Shown in pieces: positions 1-7,570 of a DNA stretch of 64,000 nucleotides. How positions within the stretch are numbered: the first letter of the stretch is position 1; every line of letters begins with the position of its first letter. The translations under genes and the position numbers were made by a program. The notes below the pieces were generated by a model. It saw nothing but the letters and a program-made list of their open reading frames with translations. It ran no database searches and was not told the DNA's origin. The DNA lies in the NCBI GenBank assembly GCA_900552335.1, contig URZL01000002.1:37551-101550 (forward strand), written 5' to 3'. Source of the stretch: an uncultured Mycoplasmatota bacterium. Lineage in GTDB: Bacteria; Bacillota_I; Bacilli_A; RF39; UBA660.

Positions 1-1
1 T

Positions 2-679
2 AATATTACACAAGTTGAAAAAAATGCGATTAAAGAAGCTGCTGAAAGAACAGGCGCAAAAAAAGTTTTTTTGGAAGAAGAACCAAAAGTAGCTGCAGTT
101 GGTGCTGGATTAGATATTTCAGAGCCAATTGGGAATATGGTGATTGATATTGGTGGTGGAACTACTGATATTGCAGTTTTATCTTTGGGAGATATTGTAA
201 CGAGTGCCTCTATTAAGGTAGCAGGCAATACATTTGATAGTGATATAACAAAGTTTATAAAAGAAAAATATAAATTATTGATTGGAGATCGTACTTCTGA
301 AGATATTAAATTTAAGATAGGTAGAGTTTTTCCACAGGAAAAAAATGAAAAAATGAGTGTAAAAGGTAGAGATTTAGTAACTGGTCTTCCTCATACAATC
401 ACTATTTGTAGTGAAGAAATAGAAGAAGCGTTAAAAGAAAGTGCTTACATTATTGTACATACAGCAAAATCTGTTTTGGAACAAACTCCTCCAGAGTTAT
501 CAGCAGATATTATGAATAAAGGTATTATTGTGACAGGTGGAGGAGCTTTGATTAAGGGAATGGACAAGTTACTTGCTCATGAGTTAAAAGTTCCCGTTAC
601 GGTAGCAGAAAGTCCACTTACATGTGTTGCCTTAGGAACAGGAGTACTTTTGGATCACATTCATTTAATTGATAAGTAA
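2..679 (+). CDS. mbl: Mbl/MreB-family actin-like protein, 3' part
   Basis: Actin-like cell-shape protein that forms membrane-associated filaments guiding lateral wall synthesis. The frame is open from base 2, so the 5' end lies outside the window; about 225 residues remain. The phosphate-2 motif DIGGGTTDIAVLS and the late nucleotide-binding motif GGGALIKGMD are visible, along with EEPKVAAVGAG and RTSEDIKFKIG, which match the Mbl branch better than MreB itself. It ends 15 bp before the convergent HD-GYP gene. Family assignment is firm; Mbl rather than MreB is an inference from overall resemblance. Confidence 0.9.
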   Translation, partial: NITQVEKNAIKEAAERTGAKKVFLEEEPKVAAVGAGLDISEPIGNMVIDIGGGTTDIAVLSLGDIVTSASIKVAGNTFDSDITKFIKEKYKLLIGDRTSEDIKFKIGRVFPQEKNEKMSVKGRDLVTGLPHTITICSEEIEEALKESAYIIVHTAKSVLEQTPPELSADIMNKGIIVTGGGALIKGMDKLLAHELKVPVTVAESPLTCVALGTGVLLDHIHLIDK

Positions 680-693
680 ATATCGTAGGATAT

Positions 694-1260
694 TTATTTT
701 TTTACATATTGTTTCTTTTTCATGGATTGATGGAATGCTGTTACATATGAAAAACTGTATTTATTGGTTCCATAGTAATCAGTATTGTTTAGTAATTCTT
801 CCATTGCTTCTTTTTCTGTTTTTACTTGATTATAAAAGCGATTAGAAGTCATAGCATCATAACTATCTGCAATCGCAATTATTTTTGACAATTTTGGAAT
901 TTCTTTTTCTGTTTTATGATAAGGATATCCACTACCATCTAGTCTTTCATGGTGGGATATGATGATATTTTTAATGTCCATCATAGATTCTGGTAATAAA
1001 GAATACCCGAATTCTACGTGGTGTTGGAGTAATCGATATTCTTCTTTTGTCAATTTTTCCTCTTTTTCTAATAAATTAACAGGAATAAATATTTTACCTA
1101 TATCATGGAGCAAAGAAGAATAAAAAAGTAAGTTCATTTCAGAAATGGACAAATTTAATTGCTTTCCAATTTCATTTGCATAATAGGCAACTCTACAAAC
1201 ATGTGCATAAGTATTTTTATCGTATAACGATAATAAAATAGTAAGTAAGTTTTTCCCCAT
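694..1260 (-). CDS. HD-GYP domain phosphohydrolase (188 aa)
   Basis: Predicted metal-dependent phosphohydrolase of the HD-GYP class, which typically hydrolyses cyclic di-GMP. The metal motif HDIGK and the diagnostic HHERLDGSGYP are both present, followed by IIAIADSYDAMTSNR. There is no receiver or membrane domain, so it is a stand-alone enzymatic module. I place the start at the ATG at 1260 (MGKNLLTIL) because an AGGAGGT ribosome site lies just upstream; a longer frame to 1323 has no such support. Activity on c-di-GMP is inferred from the family. Confidence 0.8.
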   Translation of the reverse strand: MGKNLLTILLSLYDKNTYAHVCRVAYYANEIGKQLNLSISEMNLLFYSSLLHDIGKIFIPVNLLEKEEKLTKEEYRLLQHHVEFGYSLLPESMMDIKNIIISHHERLDGSGYPYHKTEKEIPKLSKIIAIADSYDAMTSNRFYNQVKTEKEAMEELLNNTDYYGTNKYSFSYVTAFHQSMKKKQYVKK

Positions 1261-1415
1261 GTTTACCTCCTTTCTTAACGTATTATTGCTGTTTTTGGGG
1301 GAAATACCTAAATTTATCCACAAGTTTATTAAAAAAAATCATTTTTCATAAAAAATTATCTACTTTTCCACCACAAAATAAAAAATCAATGTTATAATGA
1401 ACGAAAGGTGATATT

Positions 1416-2474
1416 ATGAATTCAGATGTAATAACAAGAACATTGTTAATGGTTTTGGTTCCATTTTTGTTTGTGGTATTAATTATTCCCTATATCAAAA
1501 AAATTGCCAAAGCAATTAATGCAATTGATATGCCTAGAACAAGACATATCCATAAAGTTCCAACCCCAAAGTTAGGAGGATTAGCTATTTTTTTAGGCTT
1601 TCTTCTTGGTTATATGATTTTTGGAACACATAGTGCTACCATGAATGCCATTTTAATAGGAAGTTTTATTATTATTATAACGGGTGTCATTGACGATGTG
1701 AGTGAATTATCACCAGTTCATAAATTAATAGGTCAATTAGCAGCAGCACTTGTTATTACGGTGTATGGTAAACTATTAATTATTGATGTAAGTGCTTTCG
1801 GTTTTTATATTAACTTTAGTTTTTTATCCTATCCTCTTACTATCTTTTTTATCATTGGATGCATCAATTGTATAAATTTAATTGATGGACTAGATGGACT
1901 TTCGGGTGGTATTAGTTCTATTTATTATTTAACAGTTGGTATCATTGCGTTAATGCAGGGAAAAACTGGTTTAGATTATGTCCTAACTTTTGTAATGTTA
2001 GGTTCTGTATTAGGATTTTTGATTTATAATTTTAATCCGGCAAGTATTTTTGCTGGAGATTCTGGTTCTATGTTTATGGGATTTATTATTTCCGTTATCG
2101 CCCTTTTAGGATTTAAGAATGTAACGATGACTTCTTTAATTATTCCTTTACTTATTATTGCCTTACCAATTTTAGATACTTTATTTGCTATTGTAAGAAG
2201 AATTTTAAAGGGGCAAAATCCAGCTCTTGGAGATAAAGCTCATATTCATCATCAATTATTGAATCGAAATTTATCCACAAAAACAACAGTTATTATTATC
2301 TATATCATTGATGCTTTGTTTGCTATGGCCTCTATTGTTTATGTATTAAATGATGCAACTTTAGGATATATCCTATATGGTATTTTATCAGTGATTATTT
2401 TGATATTTGTGGCAAAAACAGATGTTGTTTTTGATGATTCCATTCGTAATAAATTTAAAATACGTCATAAGTAA
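1416..2474 (+). CDS. tagO: Undecaprenyl-phosphate GlcNAc-1-phosphate transferase (MraY/WecA family)
   Basis: Polytopic membrane enzyme that transfers a sugar-1-phosphate from a UDP-sugar to undecaprenyl phosphate, the first step of wall teichoic acid or related glycopolymer synthesis. At 352 aa it has the family length and about ten hydrophobic segments. Hallmarks: GVIDDVSELSP (Mg-binding Asp pair), NLIDGLDGLSGG, NPASIFAGDSGSMFMGF, and the cytoplasmic HIHHQL loop near residue 278. The AAAGGTG ribosome site precedes ATG 1416. TagO/WecA rather than MraY follows from the HIHH loop and the lack of dcw neighbours. Confidence 0.88.
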   Translation: MNSDVITRTLLMVLVPFLFVVLIIPYIKKIAKAINAIDMPRTRHIHKVPTPKLGGLAIFLGFLLGYMIFGTHSATMNAILIGSFIIIITGVIDDVSELSPVHKLIGQLAAALVITVYGKLLIIDVSAFGFYINFSFLSYPLTIFFIIGCINCINLIDGLDGLSGGISSIYYLTVGIIALMQGKTGLDYVLTFVMLGSVLGFLIYNFNPASIFAGDSGSMFMGFIISVIALLGFKNVTMTSLIIPLLIIALPILDTLFAIVRRILKGQNPALGDKAHIHHQLLNRNLSTKTTVIIIYIIDALFAMASIVYVLNDATLGYILYGILSVIILIFVAKTDVVFDDSIRNKFKIRHK

Positions 2475-2486
2475 CGTATTTTTTTC
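2458..2486 (+). terminator. Rho-independent terminator after tagO
   Basis: AATACGT pairs with ACGTATT around a short loop and is followed by a T run. The stem overlaps the tagO stop codon. Confidence 0.7.
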
Positions 2487-2518
2487 TTTATTTTGGAAAC
2501 AGTATTAATGGTGATACT

Positions 2519-3235
2519 ATGAATGTAAATGAAGCTCTTAGTGTAATTCCAAGAAGTTTAATATCCTTATTAATTTTATTTTTTATCACAAAACTAATTG
2601 GTAGAAAACAAGTTTCGGAATTAAGTTTATTTGATTATGTAATAGGAATTTCAATTGGAAATTTTGCAGCGGAAACAACGATGAATTTTGAGGGACAGTT
2701 TATTAATGGTATTGTTGCCGTTATCACTTTTGGTATATTTGCTTATTTAGTATCTATTCTTACTATGAAAAGCATTTTTTTTAGGAGATTTTTGATGGGG
2801 TCACCTGTTGTGATAATAGAAGATGGAAATATCTTGGAAAAAAGTTTGAAAAAGATGCAAATTGATGTAAATGATTTATTAGAACAAATTCGTAGTGGTG
2901 GATATTTTGATTTAAATGAAGTAGCATATGCTATTATGGAAACTAACGGAAAGATTAGTATATTACCTAAAAATGAATATAAACCAGTAATTAATAAAGA
3001 TATGAATATTAAAAAAGAAAAAGCTAGTTTATGCGCTAATGTAATTATAGATTCTCATATTATGAAAAATAATTTAAAGAGAATGAATAAAACAGAAGAA
3101 TGGTTACTACATGAATTAAAAGTAAAAGGATATACTTCACTAGAAAATATATTGCTTGCAACTATGGATGAAAATGGTAAAGTTAGTTTATATGAAAAAA
3201 ATAATAATGCCCAAAAATTAGAAATATTAGAATAA
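2519..3235 (+). CDS. DUF421/YetF-like membrane protein
   Basis: Member of the YetF (DUF421) family: three N-terminal membrane helices (about residues 1-80) followed by a cytoplasmic alpha/beta region. Visible family features are the GRKQVSELSLFDYVIGISIGNFAAE segment in the membrane part, and GGYFDLNEVAYAIMETNGKISILPK, the usual C-terminal signature, repeated in weaker form near the end (LENILLATMDENGKVSLYEK). Family members are associated with the spore membrane in Bacillus, but no biochemical role is certain. It stands alone, converging on the nuclease gene. Confidence 0.8.
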   Translation: MNVNEALSVIPRSLISLLILFFITKLIGRKQVSELSLFDYVIGISIGNFAAETTMNFEGQFINGIVAVITFGIFAYLVSILTMKSIFFRRFLMGSPVVIIEDGNILEKSLKKMQIDVNDLLEQIRSGGYFDLNEVAYAIMETNGKISILPKNEYKPVINKDMNIKKEKASLCANVIIDSHIMKNNLKRMNKTEEWLLHELKVKGYTSLENILLATMDENGKVSLYEKNNNAQKLEILE

Positions 3236-3262
3236 AAATTGACTACAGAGAGCCAATTTTTT
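3235..3262. terminator. Bidirectional terminator between YetF-like gene and nuclease
   Basis: AAAAATTG and CAATTTTT form the stem, with A and T runs on either side, so it can serve both converging genes. It overlaps the nuclease stop codon. Confidence 0.6.
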
Positions 3263-3842
3263 TGTTTATTTCTTTTTTCATTTTAGATTTTAATTTTTTA
3301 TTTATTTTATTTCTTCCTTTTTTATTAAATATATAGATGATTATTAAAATAATTACAACAATAATAAAATATAGATAATCATTTGATTCACTCCATATAT
3401 TTTTCTTTTCTTTTTGAGCTTCTATTTGTGATATTTGAAGTTGATTTGTATAGGTATAGTCTCCATATAAATAAGTTACTTTTCCTAATCCTTCTTTGAT
3501 AATTAGGTCTTGTAGTAATTCATCGTCCACAAATACCCAAACAAGATGTCGATCATATTTATCATATTTGTCAGAGTTTTTATCATATTCAATTTCTATT
3601 TTCTTTGCATTTGTTAATAAAGCACAAGTAAAATTACTAGCTTCTTTTCCATAAGGTTCTATTTTATTTGTAGATTCTGGTGTATTGATTGCTAGAAATC
3701 TAGCTTTTATTTTTTCATCGTTTAAGTAAAACCATGCAGTATCTCCATCCACACATTTTGCAAGTGTTACGTTTTCCTTGGCAAGTATATTGCTTATCCA
3801 CAAAAAAGAAAGAAGAATTAAAATTATTTTTATTTTTTTCAT
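3243..3842 (-). CDS. Secreted, membrane-anchored thermonuclease (SNase)
   Basis: Staphylococcal-nuclease-type Ca-dependent nuclease, 199 aa. An N-terminal signal peptide (MKKIKIILILLSFLWISNILA) is followed by the SNase domain (about residues 24-150) with the active-site elements VDGDTAW, ARFLAINTPES and YDRHLVWVFV. A C-terminal hydrophobic helix (about 155-172) and a Lys-rich tail would tether it to the outer face of the membrane. The tail anchor is less common than free secretion. A role in degrading extracellular DNA is inferred. Confidence 0.85.
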   Translation of the reverse strand: MKKIKIILILLSFLWISNILAKENVTLAKCVDGDTAWFYLNDEKIKARFLAINTPESTNKIEPYGKEASNFTCALLTNAKKIEIEYDKNSDKYDKYDRHLVWVFVDDELLQDLIIKEGLGKVTYLYGDYTYTNQLQISQIEAQKEKKNIWSESNDYLYFIIVVIILIIIYIFNKKGRNKINKKLKSKMKKEINKKIGSL

Positions 3843-3870
3843 ATTCTCACCATATGTATTATATCAAAAT

Positions 3871-3899
3871 TTGACAAGTTTTGAAAAATAATATAGTAT
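3871..3899 (+). promoter_or_regulatory. Sigma-A-type promoter for the 3930 gene
   Basis: TTGACA at 3871-3876, a 17-bp spacer, then TAGTAT at 3894-3899, about 30 bp before the start codon. Confidence 0.65.
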
Positions 3900-3929
3900 A
3901 CTTTACTAAATTCAAAAGGGGGAAATAAA

Positions 3930-4649
3930 ATGATTTTATATAGAGCATTAAATGAGGAAGATTTGAAGAGTTTATATTTGGATGGAATGATTACATCATC
4001 TTTGATAAATTCATATGAAAATAGAACAAATGCTTCAAAAGAGGTTCAGAAAAAATTAACAGAATTTTATAAAAAATGTTATGAAGAATTAGATGAGTCA
4101 TTTTTGTTAAGCTTGATATATGGTCATATCAATGGAAAATTAGTGAATGCAAAAAGAAGTCCATGGATATCCACAACTAGTGATTTTTTCACTGCTTATA
4201 ATTATGCAACTTTAAATAAGTGTGCGGGAGATGGATTAAAAAGACGTTCTATTTTATGTTTTGAAATAGATGATAATCAAATCATTAATACTATTTATGA
4301 ATTAAAAAATAAGAGTTTAGAAAATGGAACTGCTTTTAATTTAACTAATAATAGATTAGCTAATTATCGAAAAGATAACCTTATTTTACCTTATGAAACA
4401 AAGTGTAAAATAAAAGAAAAAGGTCTTAATTTTAGCATTAGTAATTATGCTACAGCAGATAGTATGTACTTAATTGTAAATTCTATCAAACTAGGGAACT
4501 ATCTTTTATTAGATCCCTTACAGCAAGATTTATTAATTCATCAGTATGGTAATGATGTTACAAATTATATTGAAAAAATAGTTAAATCCTTAGAATATAA
4601 GGAAGAAGTGGTGACTTCCTCTTTACAATTTTATAAAAAAATGATATAA
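3930..4649 (+). CDS. Uncharacterised protein with ADP-ribosyltransferase-like motifs
   Basis: I cannot name this 239-aa soluble protein. Its N-terminus (MILYRALNEED) and the segment RSPWISTTSDFFTAYNYA resemble the Arg and Ser-Thr-Ser elements of the ADP-ribosyltransferase fold; a Glu in LPYETKCKI could be a third element, but the spacing is not diagnostic. It has its own promoter and an AAGGGGG ribosome site and lies just upstream of typA. Transferase activity is a hypothesis; a degenerate or binding-only ART fold is equally possible. Confidence 0.45.
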   Translation: MILYRALNEEDLKSLYLDGMITSSLINSYENRTNASKEVQKKLTEFYKKCYEELDESFLLSLIYGHINGKLVNAKRSPWISTTSDFFTAYNYATLNKCAGDGLKRRSILCFEIDDNQIINTIYELKNKSLENGTAFNLTNNRLANYRKDNLILPYETKCKIKEKGLNFSISNYATADSMYLIVNSIKLGNYLLLDPLQQDLLIHQYGNDVTNYIEKIVKSLEYKEEVVTSSLQFYKKMI

Positions 4650-4675
4650 TTACACGGTTGATTGGGAGTGAATAT

Positions 4676-6493
4676 ATGAAGAAAATTAAAAATATTGCTA
4701 TCATAGCACACGTAGACCACGGAAAAACAACTTTAGTAGATCAATTATTAAAACAATCTGGTACGTTTAGAGCAAATGAAAATGTTGATGAAAGAGCTAT
4801 GGATTCTAATGATATTGAAAGAGAAAGAGGAATCACAATTTTAGCAAAAACAACAGCAATTAATTATAAAGATTATCGTATTAATATTCTAGATACACCA
4901 GGACATGCTGATTTTGGTGGAGAAGTAGAAAGAATTATGAATATGGTGGATGGTGTTCTTTTAGTAGTAGATGCTTATGAAGGAACAATGCCTCAAACAA
5001 GATTTGTTTTGAAAAAAGCTTTAGAAGCAGGTGTAACACCAATTGTAGTTGTCAATAAAATTGATAAAGATACAGCTCGTCCACTTGAAGTAGTAGATGA
5101 AGTATTAGATTTATTTATTGAATTAGGTGCAGATGAGTCACAATTGGATTTCCCTGTTATTTATGCTTCTGCGATTAAAGGAACTAGTAGTTTAGACCCA
5201 GATATTTCTACTCAAAAAGAAACAATGGATCCAATTTTTGAAACTATTATTGAACATATTCCATCACCAAAACATGAAGAAGGTAGTTTACAATTTCAAC
5301 CTGCTTTATTAGATTACAATGATTTCGTAGGAAGAATTGGTATTGGCGTTGTTAAAAGAGGAACTATTAAAGTAAATCAAATGGTTTCCTGTGTACGTTT
5401 AGATGGCTCTGTTAAACAATTTAGAATTGCTAAAATGTTTGGATATCTTGGATTAAAAAGAATCGAAATTACAGAAGCAGAGGCTGGTGACATTATTGCT
5501 ATAGCAGGTTTACCAGATATCAGTGTTGGAGAAACAGTTTGTGAGGTTGGAAAAGAAGATGCACTTCCATTATTACGTATTGATGAACCAACTTTACAAA
5601 TGACATTTGGTGTAAATACTTCTCCATTTGTAGGTAGAGAAGGAAAAATTATTACAGCTAGAAAAATTGAAGAAAGATTATTAAAAGAAACAGAACGAGA
5701 CGTATCTTTAAAAGTAGAACCAAATGATAGTGAATCCTTTATTGTATCAGGTAGAGGAGAGTTACACTTATCTATTTTGATTGAAAATATGCGTAGAGAA
5801 GGTTTTGAACTCCAAGTTTCTAAACCAGTAGTAATTATTAAAGAAATTGACGGTGTAAAATGTGAACCAGTAGAAGATGTTCAAATTGATGTTCCAGAAG
5901 AATATGTAGGAAATGTAATAGAAGCTCTAGGAAATAGAGAAGGAATTATGGAAAATATGATTAATCATGAAAATCAAGTCCGTTTATTATATACTGTTCC
6001 ATCTCGTGGATTAATTGGTTTTTCTACAGAATTTATGACAATGACAAAAGGATATGGAATGATTAACCATACTTACAAAGAATATCGTAAAATGACTTCA
6101 AGCAATGTTGGAGAAAGAAAATTAGGCGTTTTAGTTTCTATGGAAAATGGTAAAGCTACAGCTTATGCTTTAGGCGCTTTGGAAGACCGTGGTATTATGT
6201 TCGTAGAACCTGGTACAGATATTTATGAAGGTATGATTGTTGGAGAACATTCTCATGAAGATGATTTAGCAGTTAATCCAGTTAAAGGTAAAAACTTAAC
6301 AAATACTAGAAGTGCTGGAAAAGATCATACAGTTGTGTTAAAAAGACCAAGACAAATGAGTTTGGAATATTGTCTAGATTATATTAATAGTGATGAACTT
6401 GTAGAAGTTACACCTTTGAATTTCAGACTTAGAAAAAGAATTTTGAATACACAAGAAAGAAAAAAATATAATTTCAACAAAAAAAATGCTTAG
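4676..6493 (+). CDS. typA: Ribosome-associated GTPase TypA/BipA
   Basis: Translational GTPase that binds the ribosome and helps 50S assembly, especially under stress or cold. 605 aa, the full family length. G1 AHVDHGKT, G3 [15 protein letters not shown]4 NKID, and a switch region [12 protein letters not shown] are intact, followed by domain II, domain III and the BipA-specific C-terminal region ([20 protein letters not shown]-like). I use ATG 4676 (MKKIKNIAI), which has a GGGAGTGA ribosome site; the upstream TTG at 4658 is not supported. Confidence 0.96.
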   Translation: MKKIKNIAIIAHVDHGKTTLVDQLLKQSGTFRANENVDERAMDSNDIERERGITILAKTTAINYKDYRINILDTPGHADFGGEVERIMNMVDGVLLVVDAYEGTMPQTRFVLKKALEAGVTPIVVVNKIDKDTARPLEVVDEVLDLFIELGADESQLDFPVIYASAIKGTSSLDPDISTQKETMDPIFETIIEHIPSPKHEEGSLQFQPALLDYNDFVGRIGIGVVKRGTIKVNQMVSCVRLDGSVKQFRIAKMFGYLGLKRIEITEAEAGDIIAIAGLPDISVGETVCEVGKEDALPLLRIDEPTLQMTFGVNTSPFVGREGKIITARKIEERLLKETERDVSLKVEPNDSESFIVSGRGELHLSILIENMRREGFELQVSKPVVIIKEIDGVKCEPVEDVQIDVPEEYVGNVIEALGNREGIMENMINHENQVRLLYTVPSRGLIGFSTEFMTMTKGYGMINHTYKEYRKMTSSNVGERKLGVLVSMENGKATAYALGALEDRGIMFVEPGTDIYEGMIVGEHSHEDDLAVNPVKGKNLTNTRSAGKDHTVVLKRPRQMSLEYCLDYINSDELVEVTPLNFRLRKRILNTQERKKYNFNKKNA

Positions 6494-6512
6494 TTTTTCT
6501 AAGTATTTTTTT
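6481..6512 (+). terminator. typA terminator
   Basis: TGCTTAG, loop TTTTT, CTAAGTA, then a T run. It overlaps the typA stop codon and the end of the convergent regulator gene. Confidence 0.7.
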
Positions 6513-6744
6513 ATTCTTCATCAAACATATTTTTAATAGAAACTTCCAAAATATCGGCAATGTGTTCTAAATTATCTAGTGAGATCGTTTGATGTGTCAC
6601 TGATTCTAGTTTAGCAATTAAACTATCACTTACCATTGCTTTATCTGCAAGTTCTTTTTGAGTCCAACCTTTTAATTTTCTGTATTTTTTAATATTTTGT
6701 CCTACAATATCATAAATATCTCTTTTTACTTCCATGTACGTCAC
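6511..6744 (-). CDS. Small XRE-family HTH regulator (77 aa)
   Basis: Single Cro/CI-type helix-turn-helix protein. The HTH spans about residues 16-65: KYRKLKGWTQKELADKAMVSDSLIAKLES gives helices 2 and 3, then ISLDNLEHIADILEVSI. There is no effector domain. It ends against the typA terminator and its start is preceded by GGGGTGACG. Targets are unknown. Confidence 0.75.
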   Translation of the reverse strand: MTYMEVKRDIYDIVGQNIKKYRKLKGWTQKELADKAMVSDSLIAKLESVTHQTISLDNLEHIADILEVSIKNMFDEE

Positions 6745-6971
6745 CCCTTTTATTTTCTCATATAAAACTGAAATATAATATAGATTAATAGTCTATACTA
6801 TTTTCCACTCTAGTAGTAGTATGTTCTTTTTGTGTAAATATTTACATATATTATTGTAAGTCATTTAAAAATGTGATAAAGTATACTTGATTTGTTAGTT
6901 ATTTTGTTCCTTTCCTAATTGAAAAGATAAGATAAGTTTAATGAAATCAATAATTGGAAAGGAGTTTATTT

Positions 6972-7157
6972 ATGCAAGACGAAAAAATTATTTGCAAAGA
7001 TTGTGGTAAAGAATTTATTTTTACTGTTAGAGATCAAGAATTTTATGCTGAAAAAGGTTTCCAAAATAAACCAGTTAGATGCAAAGAATGTAGACAAGCA
7101 AAAAAAGATAGAATTGAAAATTCAAGAAAATCTTTTAATGATGCTAGAAATAATTAA
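6972..7157 (+). CDS. Small zinc-ribbon protein
   Basis: 61-aa protein with two CxxC pairs (CKDCG near residue 7 and CKEC near residue 41) that should bind one zinc. The FIFTVRDQEFYAEKGFQNKPVRCKECR arrangement is a known family of small bacterial zinc-ribbon proteins with no established function. ATG 6972 is chosen for its GGAAAGGAG site; a frame beginning 18 bp earlier is less likely. It ends at a strong terminator shared with the convergent cotJC remnant. Confidence 0.75.
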   Translation: MQDEKIICKDCGKEFIFTVRDQEFYAEKGFQNKPVRCKECRQAKKDRIENSRKSFNDARNN

Positions 7158-7184
7158 AAACTCTTATTTTTTAAGAGTTTTTTT
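7156..7184. terminator. Terminator between zinc-ribbon gene and cotJC
   Basis: AAACTCTTA pairs with TAAGAGTTT and is followed by a T run; A-rich flank on the other side allows bidirectional use. Confidence 0.7.
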
Positions 7185-7548
7185 GTATTTTATTTTCTAA
7201 GTAGTAGTTTCTCAATTCTTTAAATCTTTGGTAATGAATAATTTCTCTTTGTCTTAAAAAAGATAATGGAGCTAAAACAGATATATCATTAGTCAAATCC
7301 ATTAAATGTTCATAAGTAGCGCGAGCTCTTTGTTCTGCGGCCATATCACTTTCAATATCTGCTATAAAGTCACCACTTGTTTCAATGTAAGACGTTGTAA
7401 AAGGCACTCCCATAGCATCAGCAGGGAATAAGGCAGTATCATGTTCAGCAAATATGCCACCTAAACCAGCTTGTTTCATTTCTTCTATTGTTGCTCCTTT
7501 TGTTAATTGATAAATCATGGCACCAATCATTTCTAAATGAGCTAATTC
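7171..7548 (-). CDS. cotJC: Spore coat protein CotJC, 3' segment of split gene
   Basis: C-terminal two-thirds of CotJC, a manganese-catalase-family protein of the spore coat. Reading into the insertion boundary gives GAATTAGCTCATTTAGAAATG, which encodes ELAHLEM, the E-x-x-H metal-ligand motif, then IGAMIYQLTKGAT and a second helix with ESDMAAEQRARATYEHL. The remaining N-terminal part is 30.2 kb away at 37720-37916 on the same strand. As it stands the segment has no proper start: the frame reads upstream into recombinase-side DNA. Joining at the 5-bp core restores an uninterrupted 189-codon gene. Confidence 0.88.
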   Translation of the reverse strand, partial: ELAHLEMIGAMIYQLTKGATIEEMKQAGLGGIFAEHDTALFPADAMGVPFTTSYIETSGDFIADIESDMAAEQRARATYEHLMDLTNDISVLAPLSFLRQREIIHYQRFKELRNYYLENKIQKNS

Positions 7549-7569
7549 ATTTTTACAAGTATGTTATCA
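7541..7569. other. Prophage attachment junction (recombinase side)
   Basis: Core AATTC at 7544-7548 is shared with 37720-37724. On the phage side, ACAAGTATGTTATCA (7555-7569) is an imperfect inverted repeat (11 of 15) of TGATAAACTTATTGT at 37702-37716 at the other end, as expected for the two arms of a serine-recombinase attP. Confidence 0.7.
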
Positions 7570-7570
7570 G

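Noticed and set aside
7171-7530. CotJC fragment as an intact small gene beginning at MIGAMIY
   Set aside because: It lacks the N-terminal helices and half of the metal site; the matching 5' part is present at 37720-37916.
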